This document shows positions 8,575 to 17,600 of a DNA stretch of 56,492 nucleotides, piece after piece (position 1 is the stretch's first letter; each line of letters opens with the position of its first letter). A program made the translations under genes and the position numbers. This stretch comes from Pseudomonadota bacterium (GTDB lineage Bacteria; Pseudomonadota; Gammaproteobacteria; Steroidobacterales; Steroidobacteraceae). The stretch spans positions 1 through 56,492 of the forward strand of contig JANYBG010000170.1 in NCBI GenBank assembly GCA_025360865.1, in the 5' to 3' direction. A model generated the notes under the pieces. The model was given only the letters and a program-made list of their open reading frames with translations. It had not been told where the DNA came from and searched no databases.

Positions 8575-9570
8575 TCAGGAGCTGAGCAATTTATGCAGGA
8601 CCGCCATCTGGGCCGGCAGGCGGTTGTAGGCTTCGCGCCGCACCACGCTGCGCGCCGAATCGAGGACCTCGTCGGCGATCGCGGTGTTGCGCCGGACGGG
8701 CAGGCAGTGCATGACGTGGCAGTCGGGGGAGGCGGCGAACCAGTCGTTGCGCACGCACCAGTTCGTGAGCGCGCCACGCAGACGCGCGTCCTCCCCGGCA
8801 TCGCCGTACGAGCCGGTGGCGCCCCATTCCTTCACGTAGAGGACGTGCGCGCCACGCAGCGCAGTGTCACGGTCGGTGGTCTCGCTGACCGAGCCGCCGG
8901 AGCAGGCAGCGGCGTCGCGCGCCCGCTGCATGATCGGCCCGGGCAGCGCGAAGCCTTCCGGCCGCAGCACGATGACTTCCATGCCGCGCATCGCCGCCAT
9001 GTGCAGCGCTGCGGCCGGCACCGCGAGCGGCAGCGCGCGCGGGTGATAGGCCCACGAGAGAACGAAGCGGCCGGCGCGGGGAACCTTCAGCTCGTCCATG
9101 GTTTTCCAGTCGGCGAGCGCCTGGCATGGATGGTTCACGGCGGACTCAAGGTTTATGAGCGGCTTGTCGATCAGCTGCGCCATGCCATTGAAGGCGATCT
9201 CGGCGAGATCACTCGCCAGTTCCTTGCCTTCCGCGAAGGCGCGGATACCCAGCGCGTCACAATAGGAAGCCAGCACCGGTATTCCCTCGCGCACGTGCTC
9301 GGCCGCGGCGCCGTCCATGACGACCCCGGTGCGCGTCTCCAGCTGCCAGGTTCCCTGGCCTGGGCTGATGACGAACGAGCTGCCGCCCAGGCGCGCCATC
9401 GCCGCCTGGAACGAGGCGAGCGTGCGCAGCGATGGATTGAAGAACACCAGCCCGAGGATCTTTCCCAGGAGCGCGCGCGGCTCGGGGTGCGCTTCCAGGC
9501 GGTGCGCGAGCTCCAGCAGTCCCAGCACCTCATCTCGGGTGAAGTCGGCGAGGTCCATGAAGCGTTTCAT
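8575..9570 (-). CDS. argF': N-acetylornithine/N-succinylornithine carbamoyltransferase
   Basis: A 331-residue transcarbamylase of the N-acylornithine branch, not the OTCase branch. FFNPSLRTLASF (43-54) is the carbamoyl-phosphate loop, with Leu51 where these enzymes usually have a second Arg. WAYHPRALPLAVP and HCLPVRRN are typical of AOTCase/SOTCase. In VMDGAAAEH, Ala90 aligns, from memory of those sequences, with Glu92 of Xanthomonas AOTCase and Pro90 of Bacteroides SOTCase, the residue reported to decide acetyl- versus succinyl-ornithine. LETxxGVxMDG and IPVLxxYCDxxGxRxFA also look Bacteroides-like. Succinylornithine is therefore a serious possibility. The start ATG at 9570 overlaps the argD stop by four bases. 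Confidence 0.88.
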   Translation of the reverse strand: MKRFMDLADFTRDEVLGLLELAHRLEAHPEPRALLGKILGLVFFNPSLRTLASFQAAMARLGGSSFVISPGQGTWQLETRTGVVMDGAAAEHVREGIPVLASYCDALGIRAFAEGKELASDLAEIAFNGMAQLIDKPLINLESAVNHPCQALADWKTMDELKVPRAGRFVLSWAYHPRALPLAVPAAALHMAAMRGMEVIVLRPEGFALPGPIMQRARDAAACSGGSVSETTDRDTALRGAHVLYVKEWGATGSYGDAGEDARLRGALTNWCVRNDWFAASPDCHVMHCLPVRRNTAIADEVLDSARSVVRREAYNRLPAQMAVLHKLLSS

Positions 9571-10733
9571 GGCGGCAAATCTTGGAGGGCGTCCGCCAGC
9601 ATGTCGACGTGCTCTTCCTCCAGGATGAACGGCGGCAGCAGCCGCAGCACCCGCGGATCGCTCGCCGTGCCGGTGAGGATGCCGCCCTCGAGCAGCTCGG
9701 CCTGGATATCTTTCGCCGGGCGGCTCGTGCGCAGCCCCACCAGAAGGCCCGCCCCCTGGTGGCCGGTGACGGGCCCGCGGACGCAGCGCTCGCGGATGTA
9801 GGCACCCACGCGCCGCACGCGCGACAGCAGGTCCTCGGTCTCGATGGCCTCGATGACCGCCTCGATCGCGGCGCACGCCATCGGCCCACCGCCGAAGGTC
9901 GTGCCGAGGGATTCGGGCTTGAGGGTCGCGGTCACCTGCGCGCCGCACATCAAGGCCGCGCACGGGAAGCCGTTGCCGAGGGCCTTCGCCGTGGTGAGCA
10001 TGTCGGGCATCATTCCGTGGAGATTGGCGGCGAAGGGGTGCCCGGTACGGCCGACGCCGCACTGCACCTCATCGAAAATCACGAGCGCCCCGACGTCATC
10101 GCAGCGACGGCGCAGCGCGCCCAGGAACCGCGTGCCCAGGTCCACCGCCCCGGCCAGGCCCTGCACCGGCTCAACGATCACCGCGGCGGTCGCCGAGGTG
10201 ACCTGCGCTTCGATGGCCGCCTCGTCGCCACGTGGGATGAAGCTCACGTCGAAGGGCGTGCGCGGGAAGCCATACCACTTCCGCATGGCGCCCCAAGTCA
10301 CGGCGCCGGCGGCGGCGGTGCGGCCGTGGAAGCCGCCCTCGATGGCCGCGACGTGCGGCCGGCCGGTGACGCGCAGGGCGATCTTCAGTGCGTTCTCATT
10401 GGCCTCCGCGCCGCTGTTGACGAAGAAGACACTCGTGAAGGGCAGCCGGGAGAACGCCACCAACCGCCTGGCGGCCCGCCCGCGCACCTGCATCGCGACG
10501 GCATTGGTCTGGAAGTTGCACTGCCGCGCCTGGATCGCGAGCGCGGAGGTGAAGCCCGGATGCGCGTACCCCAAGCCCACGACCGCGTGCCCGCCGTACA
10601 GGTCGAGCACCCGCTCGCCGCGGGCATTGGTCAGCCAAACGCCCTGAGCGGAGACCACCTCGAGTGGATACTGGTAGAAGACCGGCGCGAGGTAATCGGC
10701 CGGGTGATTCGTGGTTGCGCGCGTGGTTGGCAT
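9567..10733 (-). CDS. argD: N-acylornithine aminotransferase
   Basis: A class-III PLP aminotransferase of about 388 residues converting N-acylglutamate semialdehyde to N-acylornithine. Landmarks are YGGHAVVGLGYAHP, FVNSGAEANENALKIA (PLP phosphate site), GGFHGRTAAAGAVT, IFDEVQCGVGRTG and TTAKALGNGFP with the PLP-binding Lys. ATG at 10733 is preferred over a TTG one codon upstream. It sits 12 bp after argC and overlaps argF' by four bases. ArgD-type enzymes often accept both acetyl and succinyl substrates, so this gene does not settle which acyl group the pathway uses. Confidence 0.94.
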   Translation of the reverse strand: MPTTRATTNHPADYLAPVFYQYPLEVVSAQGVWLTNARGERVLDLYGGHAVVGLGYAHPGFTSALAIQARQCNFQTNAVAMQVRGRAARRLVAFSRLPFTSVFFVNSGAEANENALKIALRVTGRPHVAAIEGGFHGRTAAAGAVTWGAMRKWYGFPRTPFDVSFIPRGDEAAIEAQVTSATAAVIVEPVQGLAGAVDLGTRFLGALRRRCDDVGALVIFDEVQCGVGRTGHPFAANLHGMMPDMLTTAKALGNGFPCAALMCGAQVTATLKPESLGTTFGGGPMACAAIEAVIEAIETEDLLSRVRRVGAYIRERCVRGPVTGHQGAGLLVGLRTSRPAKDIQAELLEGGILTGTASDPRVLRLLPPFILEEEHVDMLADALQDLPP

Positions 10734-10745
10734 CAATGGCGGCCT

Positions 10746-11807
10746 TCAGGTCCAGCCCGGCGCGGTGGCCGTCAGGCCGGTGGTCTCGGGCAGTCCGAAG
10801 ATGCGGTTCATCCACTGCACCGCGCCGCCCGCGGCGCCCTTACTCAGGTTGTCGATCGCGCACAGCACCGCGACCGTGCCGTCCATGACGACCGCGGACA
10901 GGTGGGCGTAGTTACTGGCCACCACGTCCTTCACGCGTGGCGCACTCGGGCCGACCCGCACGAAGGGGGCGCTCGCGTAGAAGCCCTGCATCACTCTCAG
11001 CACAGTGTGTGTGTCGGTCGGCCGGCTCAGCTGCGCCTGCAGGGTCACGTGGATCCCGCGCGCGAAGGGGCCGGAATGCGGCACGAAGGCGAACTTCGCG
11101 GCCACACCCGAGGCCGCCTCGGCGCACGCGGCGACTTCCGGCACGTGCCGGTGCCGTAGGGCGCTGTAGCTGTACAGGTCCCCGTGGCGCAGCGGATGGT
11201 GGGTGCCGGGCACCGGCTTGCGGCCCGCGCCAGTGCTGCCGGTCACGCCGCTGACGAATACCGAGGGCGCGATTAGTCCGCTCGCCAGCAGCGGTACGCT
11301 CGCGAGCAGGATCGCGCTGGCGAAGCATCCCGGGTGAGCGACGTGCGTCGTCTTCAGCTCAGCGAGGTGTTCGGGCAGCGCGCACGTGAACTGCGCCAGC
11401 CGCGCCGGCGCGGCGTGCGGGTGTTGGTACACCCCCGTGTACGCCGCGGCGCTCGCGTAGCGGAAATCCGCGGAGAGGTCGACGACCCGAGGGTGGGTGC
11501 CGGCCTGTTCCGCGGCGCCGAGCAGCGCGTCGATGAGCCCCGCCGATACCCCGTGCGGGGCGGCCGAGAACAGCGCCGGCCGCGGCGCCTCGCACAGGAT
11601 GCTGCGCACCTGCGCCTGCGAGCTGAAAGTGAGGTCAGCGTACGCGCTGGCAAGGTGCGGGAAGGCCGCGGCGACCGACTCGCCCGGCTGGCTGTCGGAC
11701 ATCACCGCGGCGAGGCTGAAGCGCGGATGCGCATCAAGAAGGCGCAGCAGTTCACCCGCCACGTAGCCGGTGCCGCCGAGCACCACAGCGGGGATCGCCT
11801 CGGTCAT
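10746..11807 (-). CDS. argC: N-acyl-gamma-glutamyl-phosphate reductase
   Basis: A 353-residue NADPH-dependent reductase making N-acylglutamate semialdehyde. The N-terminal Rossmann motif is VVLGGTGYVAGELLRLL. The catalytic Cys lies in HVAHPGCFASAILL. GVTGSTGAGRKPVPGTHHP and HRHVPEVAA are conserved in the family, with a C-terminal NYAHLSAVVMDGTVAVLCAIDNL region. The length matches the family. Its ATG overlaps the stop of the DUF1611-like gene by four bases, so translation of the two is probably coupled. Confidence 0.95.
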   Translation of the reverse strand: MTEAIPAVVLGGTGYVAGELLRLLDAHPRFSLAAVMSDSQPGESVAAAFPHLASAYADLTFSSQAQVRSILCEAPRPALFSAAPHGVSAGLIDALLGAAEQAGTHPRVVDLSADFRYASAAAYTGVYQHPHAAPARLAQFTCALPEHLAELKTTHVAHPGCFASAILLASVPLLASGLIAPSVFVSGVTGSTGAGRKPVPGTHHPLRHGDLYSYSALRHRHVPEVAACAEAASGVAAKFAFVPHSGPFARGIHVTLQAQLSRPTDTHTVLRVMQGFYASAPFVRVGPSAPRVKDVVASNYAHLSAVVMDGTVAVLCAIDNLSKGAAGGAVQWMNRIFGLPETTGLTATAPGWT

Positions 11808-12868
11808 TGGGCGGGCATCGCCTCGAGGCCGAGGGCCTCGATGACCCGATCCCCGAGAGCCGCGCCGCTGCTGATGGCGTTGAAGGCCGGTACGCCCATC
11901 TGGCTGGTGATGATCTCGACGCCGACCTGGTTATCCGTCGCCGGTCCGGTCACGACGCATGGCTCGATGCGGAAGCGCTCGCGCAGCAGCTTGACGCCGC
12001 CCCAGGCGGCCACCGGGTCATTAGCCGAAAGGATCACCCCGCTCAGGGCCGCGCGGATGTCGGGACACTCGAGGATCGCATCGACGCCGTAAGTGCCGAG
12101 GAGGCCATCCCCAAGCTCGAACACCAAGACGTCGGGCTTGCGGGCGGCGAGTTCGGTGAGCATCGTGCGCGTGAGCGCCGGGCCATTGGCGCGAGTGGTG
12201 GTGACGATCCCAAGGTCGGTGAAGATGGAGCAGTGCCGGGCGCCTGCGTCCTCCATCGCCAGAATATCGCGCCGCAGTGACACACCGGTCGCCTTGAAGG
12301 CATCGACGGTGAGTCCGCGATGACGCATGCGCGAGATCACGGCGCAGGCAGCCGCGGTCTTGCCCGCCTCCATGCAGGTGCCCGCGAGGGCGACCACCGG
12401 CACGCGACCGGCGTCCAGCGTTGCGCCAAGGTCGAGGCGCTTGTGGCCGACGCGCGCCGGCACGCTGATTCGCTCGCCCAGGTACGGAAAGTTGAGCGCG
12501 ACGCCGAGCACCCGGCAGTCGAACGGCTCGCCCTTGTCCGGATTGATCGAATCGCAGATGCCCAGCACGCCGCCGATATTGAGCATCTGGATGATGTCGC
12601 CCGGCTTCGCCGCCTCGGGTACGTGACCGGAATAGCCAAACAGCGCCTTGCGATGCCCCAGCGCGCCGGCGACGATGTCGCCCTTGCTTACCTTTGCCAT
12701 GCGGCCGCTGGTGAGCTCCAGGGTGTTGTAGGTGGACTTGTTGCTCAGGACTTCGACCACCACGACCACGCCTTCCTCGGCGGGGATCTCCGCGGAGATG
12801 CGCACTTCATGGGACAGACCGCAGGCCTGAGTGACGGAGGCGAGCTTGTCGACGAGGACGCTGCGCAT
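11804..12868 (-). CDS. DUF1611/dethiobiotin-synthetase-like P-loop protein in the arginine operon
   Basis: A protein of about 354 residues with no confident name. Residues 1-150 are beta-rich (VVVVVEVL, MLNIGGVLGICDSINPDKG, VPARVGHKRLDL). A P-loop, AGTCMEAGKT (about 162-171), then opens a BioD/DUF1611-like nucleotide-binding domain with VDAFKATGVS, VLVFELGDGLLGTYG and VILSANDP. It sits inside the arginine operon between argG and argC and overlaps argC by ATGA. No GNAT-type ArgA or ornithine acetyltransferase is present nearby. DgcN, a DUF1611 member, has been reported as an acetyl-CoA-dependent D-glutamate N-acetyltransferase. A role as the missing N-acylglutamate synthase is therefore an attractive inference, not a demonstrated function. 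A GTG start at 12877 is possible. Confidence 0.75.
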   Translation of the reverse strand: MRSVLVDKLASVTQACGLSHEVRISAEIPAEEGVVVVVEVLSNKSTYNTLELTSGRMAKVSKGDIVAGALGHRKALFGYSGHVPEAAKPGDIIQMLNIGGVLGICDSINPDKGEPFDCRVLGVALNFPYLGERISVPARVGHKRLDLGATLDAGRVPVVALAGTCMEAGKTAAACAVISRMRHRGLTVDAFKATGVSLRRDILAMEDAGARHCSIFTDLGIVTTTRANGPALTRTMLTELAARKPDVLVFELGDGLLGTYGVDAILECPDIRAALSGVILSANDPVAAWGGVKLLRERFRIEPCVVTGPATDNQVGVEIITSQMGVPAFNAISSGAALGDRVIEALGLEAMPAQ

Positions 12869-12879
12869 CCCGAGCACCG

Positions 12880-14121
12880 CTATGGCTTCGCGGCGGCGGC
12901 CTGCTCGCCGGCGCGCGCGTGGAAGACCCCCGGCAGGGAGACGATCCTCGAGAAGCCCAGCGAATCAATCGCGGTCCACTCCCCGGCGGCCTCTCCGTAG
13001 ACGCCCTTCGAGGCGGACATCATCGAGTAGGGCGACTCGACTCCCTCGATGAAAAGGTTGCCGGTCTGCAGCAACACGCGCACATCGCCCGTGACGCGTT
13101 GCTGGGATGACAGGAGCAGCGCCTCGATGTCGCGGCACACCGGGTCGAGCAGCTGGCCCTCGTGCACGAGGTCCCCATAGGTCTGCGCGACCAGGTCCTT
13201 GGTCCGCTGCTGGCGCCCGGTCAGCACCAGTTTCTCGAGTTCGCGATGGGCGGTGAGCAGCACGTCCGCGGCGGGCGCCTCGAACGCCACACGTCCTTTT
13301 GTGCCGATGATCGTATCGCCCAGGTGAATGCCGCGGCCGATGCCAAACGGGGCGGCTAGCGCCTCGAGGGTCTCGATGATCTCCACCGGGGAGCCGGGGC
13401 GGCCATCGAGTCCGACCGGCTGGCCCTGACGGAAGCTGAGCACGTGGCGCTCGGGCGCGCGTGGCTTGTTGAAAGCATCGCGCGTGAGCAGCCAGGCCTC
13501 ATCGGGGATGCTGCCGGCGGAGGTGAGCGTTTCCCTGCCTCCGATCGTCACGCCCCAAAGGCCCCGGTTCACCGAGTACTGGGCGCCGGTTGGCGGCAGG
13601 GGCAGGCCGCGCCGCGTGAGATAGGCCAACTCGTCCTCGCGCCTGAAGGCCTGGTCCCGCACCGGTGCCAGCACCGTCAAGTCCGGGGCGAGGGTCCGCA
13701 GGGCGACTTCGAAGCGCACCTGGTCGTTGCCGGCCGCCGTGCAGCCATGGGCCACGACGTCAGTGCCCAGCCGGCGCGCCATGCGCGCGATGGTCTGCGC
13801 CTGCATCGCGCGCTCGGCGCCGACGCACAGCGGGTAGATCTGGCCGCGTCGCACGTTGCCCATGACCAGGAAGCGCAGCACCTGCGCGAAGTAGTCGGCG
13901 CGCGCATCGATCTGGTGGTGCTCGATCGCGCCCAGCGCGCGGGCGCGCTCCCCGAGCGTGCGCGTCGCGGCCGCATCAATGCCGCCGGTGTCCACCGTGA
14001 CCGTGATCACGGGCCGCTGGTGGTTCTCGGCGAGCCACGGCACCAGGAACGAGGTGTCCAGGCCACCGGAATATGCGAGGACGATGGGCCTGGCGCCCGC
14101 ACGCGGAGCGGTGGCTGACAT
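12880..14121 (-). CDS. argG: Argininosuccinate synthase
   Basis: A 413-residue ATP-dependent ligase joining citrulline and aspartate. The N-terminal ATP-PPase loop is PIVLAYSGGLDTSFLVPWL. AHGCTAAGNDQVRFE binds citrulline/aspartate, and NRGLWGVTIGGRE and GIGRGIHLGDTIIGTKGRVAFEAP are family blocks. The C-terminus ends in an Ala-rich tail. ATG at 14121 (MSATAPRAG) lies two bases after the argR stop (TAAACATG), so argR and argG are translated from one message. The reading frame is open further upstream, but that stretch overlaps argR out of frame and is not ArgG-like. Confidence 0.95.
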   Translation of the reverse strand: MSATAPRAGARPIVLAYSGGLDTSFLVPWLAENHQRPVITVTVDTGGIDAAATRTLGERARALGAIEHHQIDARADYFAQVLRFLVMGNVRRGQIYPLCVGAERAMQAQTIARMARRLGTDVVAHGCTAAGNDQVRFEVALRTLAPDLTVLAPVRDQAFRREDELAYLTRRGLPLPPTGAQYSVNRGLWGVTIGGRETLTSAGSIPDEAWLLTRDAFNKPRAPERHVLSFRQGQPVGLDGRPGSPVEIIETLEALAAPFGIGRGIHLGDTIIGTKGRVAFEAPAADVLLTAHRELEKLVLTGRQQRTKDLVAQTYGDLVHEGQLLDPVCRDIEALLLSSQQRVTGDVRVLLQTGNLFIEGVESPYSMMSASKGVYGEAAGEWTAIDSLGFSRIVSLPGVFHARAGEQAAAAKP

Positions 14122-14123
14122 GT

Positions 14124-14576
14124 TTAGACTCGGAAGAGCGCGCGCAGGCGCTCGATGAGCGCCTGCTGGCCGCGCCGGGTGGCGGTTGCGATGAATATGG
14201 TGTCGTCGCCTGAGATGGTGCCGGCGACTTCGGGCCACTGCGCCTTGTCGATCGCCACGGCCACGCTTTGCGCGGCTCCAATGGTGGTTCGCAGGACCGT
14301 GATCGCGCCGCCCGCGGAACGCAGCTCCCGCACAAAAGGGGCGAGGGACCCGAAGTCACCGTTGGCCCGGCTGACTTCTTCAGGCGGGAGCCCGTAGCGA
14401 CCGCTGGCCTTCAGCACGCCCAGATCCCTGAAGTCGCGGCTTATGGAGGACTGCGTGGCCTCAAAGCCTTCCTTCCTCAGGAGCCGCACTAGGTCCGACT
14501 GCTTGCGCACGAGGCCGCCGCGCAGGAGGCGCACGATCGCGCCGCGTCGATCCAGCTGGTGGGCGTCGCCGAGCAT
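14124..14576 (-). CDS. argR: Arginine repressor ArgR
   Basis: A 150-residue hexameric arginine-responsive repressor. The N-terminal winged helix contains GFEATQSSISRDFRDLGVLK, the ArgR DNA-recognition signature. The C-terminal oligomerisation and arginine-binding domain ends with VAGTISGDDTIFIATATRRG, including the GTISGDDT arginine-contacting motif. It is the first gene of the arginine operon, and tandem ARG boxes lie 11-49 bp upstream of its ATG, so autorepression together with repression of the whole arg cluster is expected. Having the regulator lead the operon it controls is unusual compared with E. coli, where argR is separate. Confidence 0.95.
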   Translation of the reverse strand: MLGDAHQLDRRGAIVRLLRGGLVRKQSDLVRLLRKEGFEATQSSISRDFRDLGVLKASGRYGLPPEEVSRANGDFGSLAPFVRELRSAGGAITVLRTTIGAAQSVAVAIDKAQWPEVAGTISGDDTIFIATATRRGQQALIERLRALFRV

Positions 14577-14586
14577 CAGATGGCTT

Positions 14587-14625
14587 CACGCATAAACATG
14601 CGCGCATTGTGCATTTTAATGCATG
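14587..14625 (-). promoter_or_regulatory. Tandem ARG boxes (ArgR operator)
   Basis: Two palindromes with the ArgR layout (5-bp arms, 4-bp centre): CGCATAAACATGCG at 14589-14602 and TGCATTTTAATGCA at 14610-14623. Their centres are exactly 21 bp apart, so the two 18-bp boxes (14587-14604 and 14608-14625) are separated by 3 bp, the canonical E. coli spacing for a hexamer binding one face of DNA. The arms differ from the E. coli consensus (TGAAT/ATTCA) by C for A at the third position. They lie immediately upstream of argR. Confidence 0.85.
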
Positions 14626-14687
14626 CAAGTCAAGTGATGGTTCCGTGCATGACGCGGCGCGGTCGCGCGCGACGCCGCGGCGGCCGG

Positions 14688-17600
14688 CTACTTGTCGATC
14701 GTATAGACCAGGTCGACCCCGGATATCTGCCCCGTCCGGCCCTGACCGACCTCGGTCTTCACCGTCCAGTGGTCGCCCAGGGTGTAGCGCAGCTTCAGGG
14801 TATTGATCTGCTCGGTGAGACTGATGCCATAGCTCACGTACAGCCGCGGCGACAGGTAGCGTCCCAGGACCAGAGAGGTGTCGTTGGTCACGTCCGACTC
14901 CAGGCTCACGTCCTGGATGCCGACGCGCGACCCGACCTGACTGGCGAGCAGCGCCGCCGCCTGCGCGAGGGCTGCATTGCCCGCGCCGCCCTTCTGGGTC
15001 GACTCCAGTGAGCCCCCAGCGAGGATGAGCGAGACGATCTGCGACTGAGTGAGCGGCGGGTCGGAGAAGAAGGACAGGCGTGGCTGAAGCAGCGTGCCGC
15101 GCACGTTCACCCCGGCGGTGACGTCTGGAAACACCTTGACCGCGCGCAGGTCGATCCCCGGGTTGTCGATGGGTCCACCGGTGAAGATGAGGCGGCCCTT
15201 CTGGATGTCGAGCTTGCGCGCGTACGCGGTGTAGCTGCCGCCGGCGACCGAGAGCTCGCCAGTGCCGCGTGTGATGGCATCGTAGCCGCTCTTGATCACG
15301 ATGCTGCCGGTGAGCCGGCCGGTCAGTCCCAGCGTCTCGATGCTGACCCGGTCTCCCAGGGAGAGCGTGATGTCGCTTATCACCTCGAAGTGGTTTTGCG
15401 GATCGTCCTCCTCGTGTCCAACGATCACCTCGTCGTCCGAGGGACGCACGGCGTTGGTGATGTCTTTGGGCGCGATCTTCGCGTAGGGGACGACGACCTT
15501 GCCGGTCACCTCGATCTTGTGGCCGTTGATATCGAACAGCAGGTCCGGCGAGGCGTCGATCTGCGCCTCGGGGACGTCGACGACGCGCAGGCCCGTGCCC
15601 TGCAGGTGGAACTTGCCGTACGGCACCAGGTTGCGCCACTCCATGTGGCCTTCGGCGCTCAGCGTGCCACCGCCGGCCTTGGCGCTGGTCTTGAGGTCGA
15701 CGCCGGAATCGCTCAGGCGCGCCTCCATCGCGATCTGGCGCAGCGCGAGGTTCACCTGGTAGGCGTCGATTTCGCCTTCGGTGACTCTGATGAATCCGGA
15801 CAGGCGGGGTCCGCCGATGGTCCCGGCCACGCCGATGTCGGCGGTGAACTGGCCGGCGGCGCGGTCGATCTGCGGGACGTACAGGGAAATGAGGTCGCAG
15901 TCGGCGCTGTGGGCGTGCAGCTCCCCGTTGACCGGCATGTCCTGCCAGCGCGGCGTGGTGCGCTGGATGATCAGTTTCGCCGTCATGGTCCCGACCTGGC
16001 CATCGCCCAGGTTCAGCTGCGCGTTCACCGTCGCAGGTGTCGCATCGATGCTGACCGTGCCCGAGCCTATCTTGGTGCGCTCGATCTTCTTGCTGGCCAG
16101 GCGGTGGGCGATCACCGCGTCTTCGAGCCGCGCGCGCAGGGCTCCCACCGTGGGGAGGCTCGCGCCACCGGACAGGTGCAGATGCGCGCCGCCGGTCCCC
16201 AGGTATTGCACCGACGGGGTCATGCCAGCGGTGAGAGTCGCCAGCGGCAGCTCCTCGGTCGAGGCGGTCGTGGACCATGCCGCGGGAGTCCAGTCCCCAT
16301 CCGCGCAGATGCTGCCGGGGGTGCCGTTCAGGCACAGCCACTCGATGCGCACGTGACTCGCGGATACCAGCAGGTCCACGGGGCGGTCCAGCGAGAGGCG
16401 CAGGGCGTCGTTGCCGCTCAGGGCAAGTGTCGTGAGCTGCCCCTTGAAGGTCGCGTTCGCATAGGCGCCGCGCGCCTGGAGACTGGCCGCGAGCCCGGGC
16501 GCGCTGGCGCTCACGTGCACGTCGTACGCACTGGGAAGTCCCTGCAGGGTGAAGGTCGCCGCATCGAGAGTGCGGGTCTGGTAGCTGAGCTTGTGCACGC
16601 CGATGTCGACGTGGGACTCCTGGTCGGTCGCGGCCGGGTCGAAGTTGATGTTGGCGTCGAAGCTGGCGACCTTGAGTCCTTGGTAGTCGACGTCGTGACC
16701 ATGCGCGACCGCCATGATGGCCGGAACCGCCAGCGTCCCGGCGATGGTCCCGGAGCCCTTCATCTGTCCGTGGCTACTGGCGAACAGCAGGCCCAGGTCC
16801 TGCGTGGCGAGCGCAAACCGCAGGTTGAGGCGCTCGTTCACCTGTCCGTCGAGGGCGACGTTGGTGCCCCCCGCGTTCACGCGCACGTTCGTGAATTCGA
16901 ACGTCTTGCCGCTGTGGGAGATCGTGCCGCCGCCGCTCACGGCCGCCCCCCGCAGCTTGCCGGAGAGTTCGCTGAACGAGGCGGTCAGGTTGTCCTGGGT
17001 TGAGAAGCCGCGCCCCGAGGTGATGAAGTTGACGTTCAGGCTGCCGGGCAGGTCCGCTCGTAACAGCCCGGGATTGATGCCCGTGGCGCGCCCTTTCACG
17101 TCCCAGAACCCCGCCCCGCTCCAGATCACCTCACCGCTGGCGCTCGCGTGCCCGCCATACAGGTCGACCTCCGCGCGGCTGAAGCTGAAGCGGTCCTTGG
17201 CAAGAGCGCCATCGACGTCCACGGGCATCGCCGGCAGTCCACCCGGCCGGATGTCGCCCACGGCGTGCACCGAGTAGGGCAGGACTCCCTGCAGCGTGAA
17301 GGTACCCGAGGCGCTGCGCACGGGGACGTCGCGGCCCACGAGCGGCCAGCGGAACTGCTCCCAGCGACCCGCCAGGTCGAGCTTCGGGCCGTGCTCGATG
17401 ACCGTGACCGTGCCGGAGGCACTGGCGTGTGCTCCCGATTCGACGTGCGTGGCCTCCGCTTGCTTCGCGGTCAGGACGTGATCGGCGTAGCTCCCCTCGA
17501 ACCGCACCTCGAAAACCCCGGCGCGCAGCCCGGAAGGGTTCACCGGGCCATGAGCGGCGAACCTGCTGAGGTCGCCCGCGCCGGTGAGTCGCCCGGTGAT

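Noticed and set aside
9582-11159. A 525-codon open frame on the plus strand over argD and argC
   Set aside because: It is antisense to two well-supported enzymes, without recognisable motifs.
15390-17003. A 537-codon open frame on the plus strand across tamB
   Set aside because: It is antisense to a clear TamB frame. The translation is low-complexity and His/Arg/Gly-rich, as expected of a shadow frame in GC-rich DNA.
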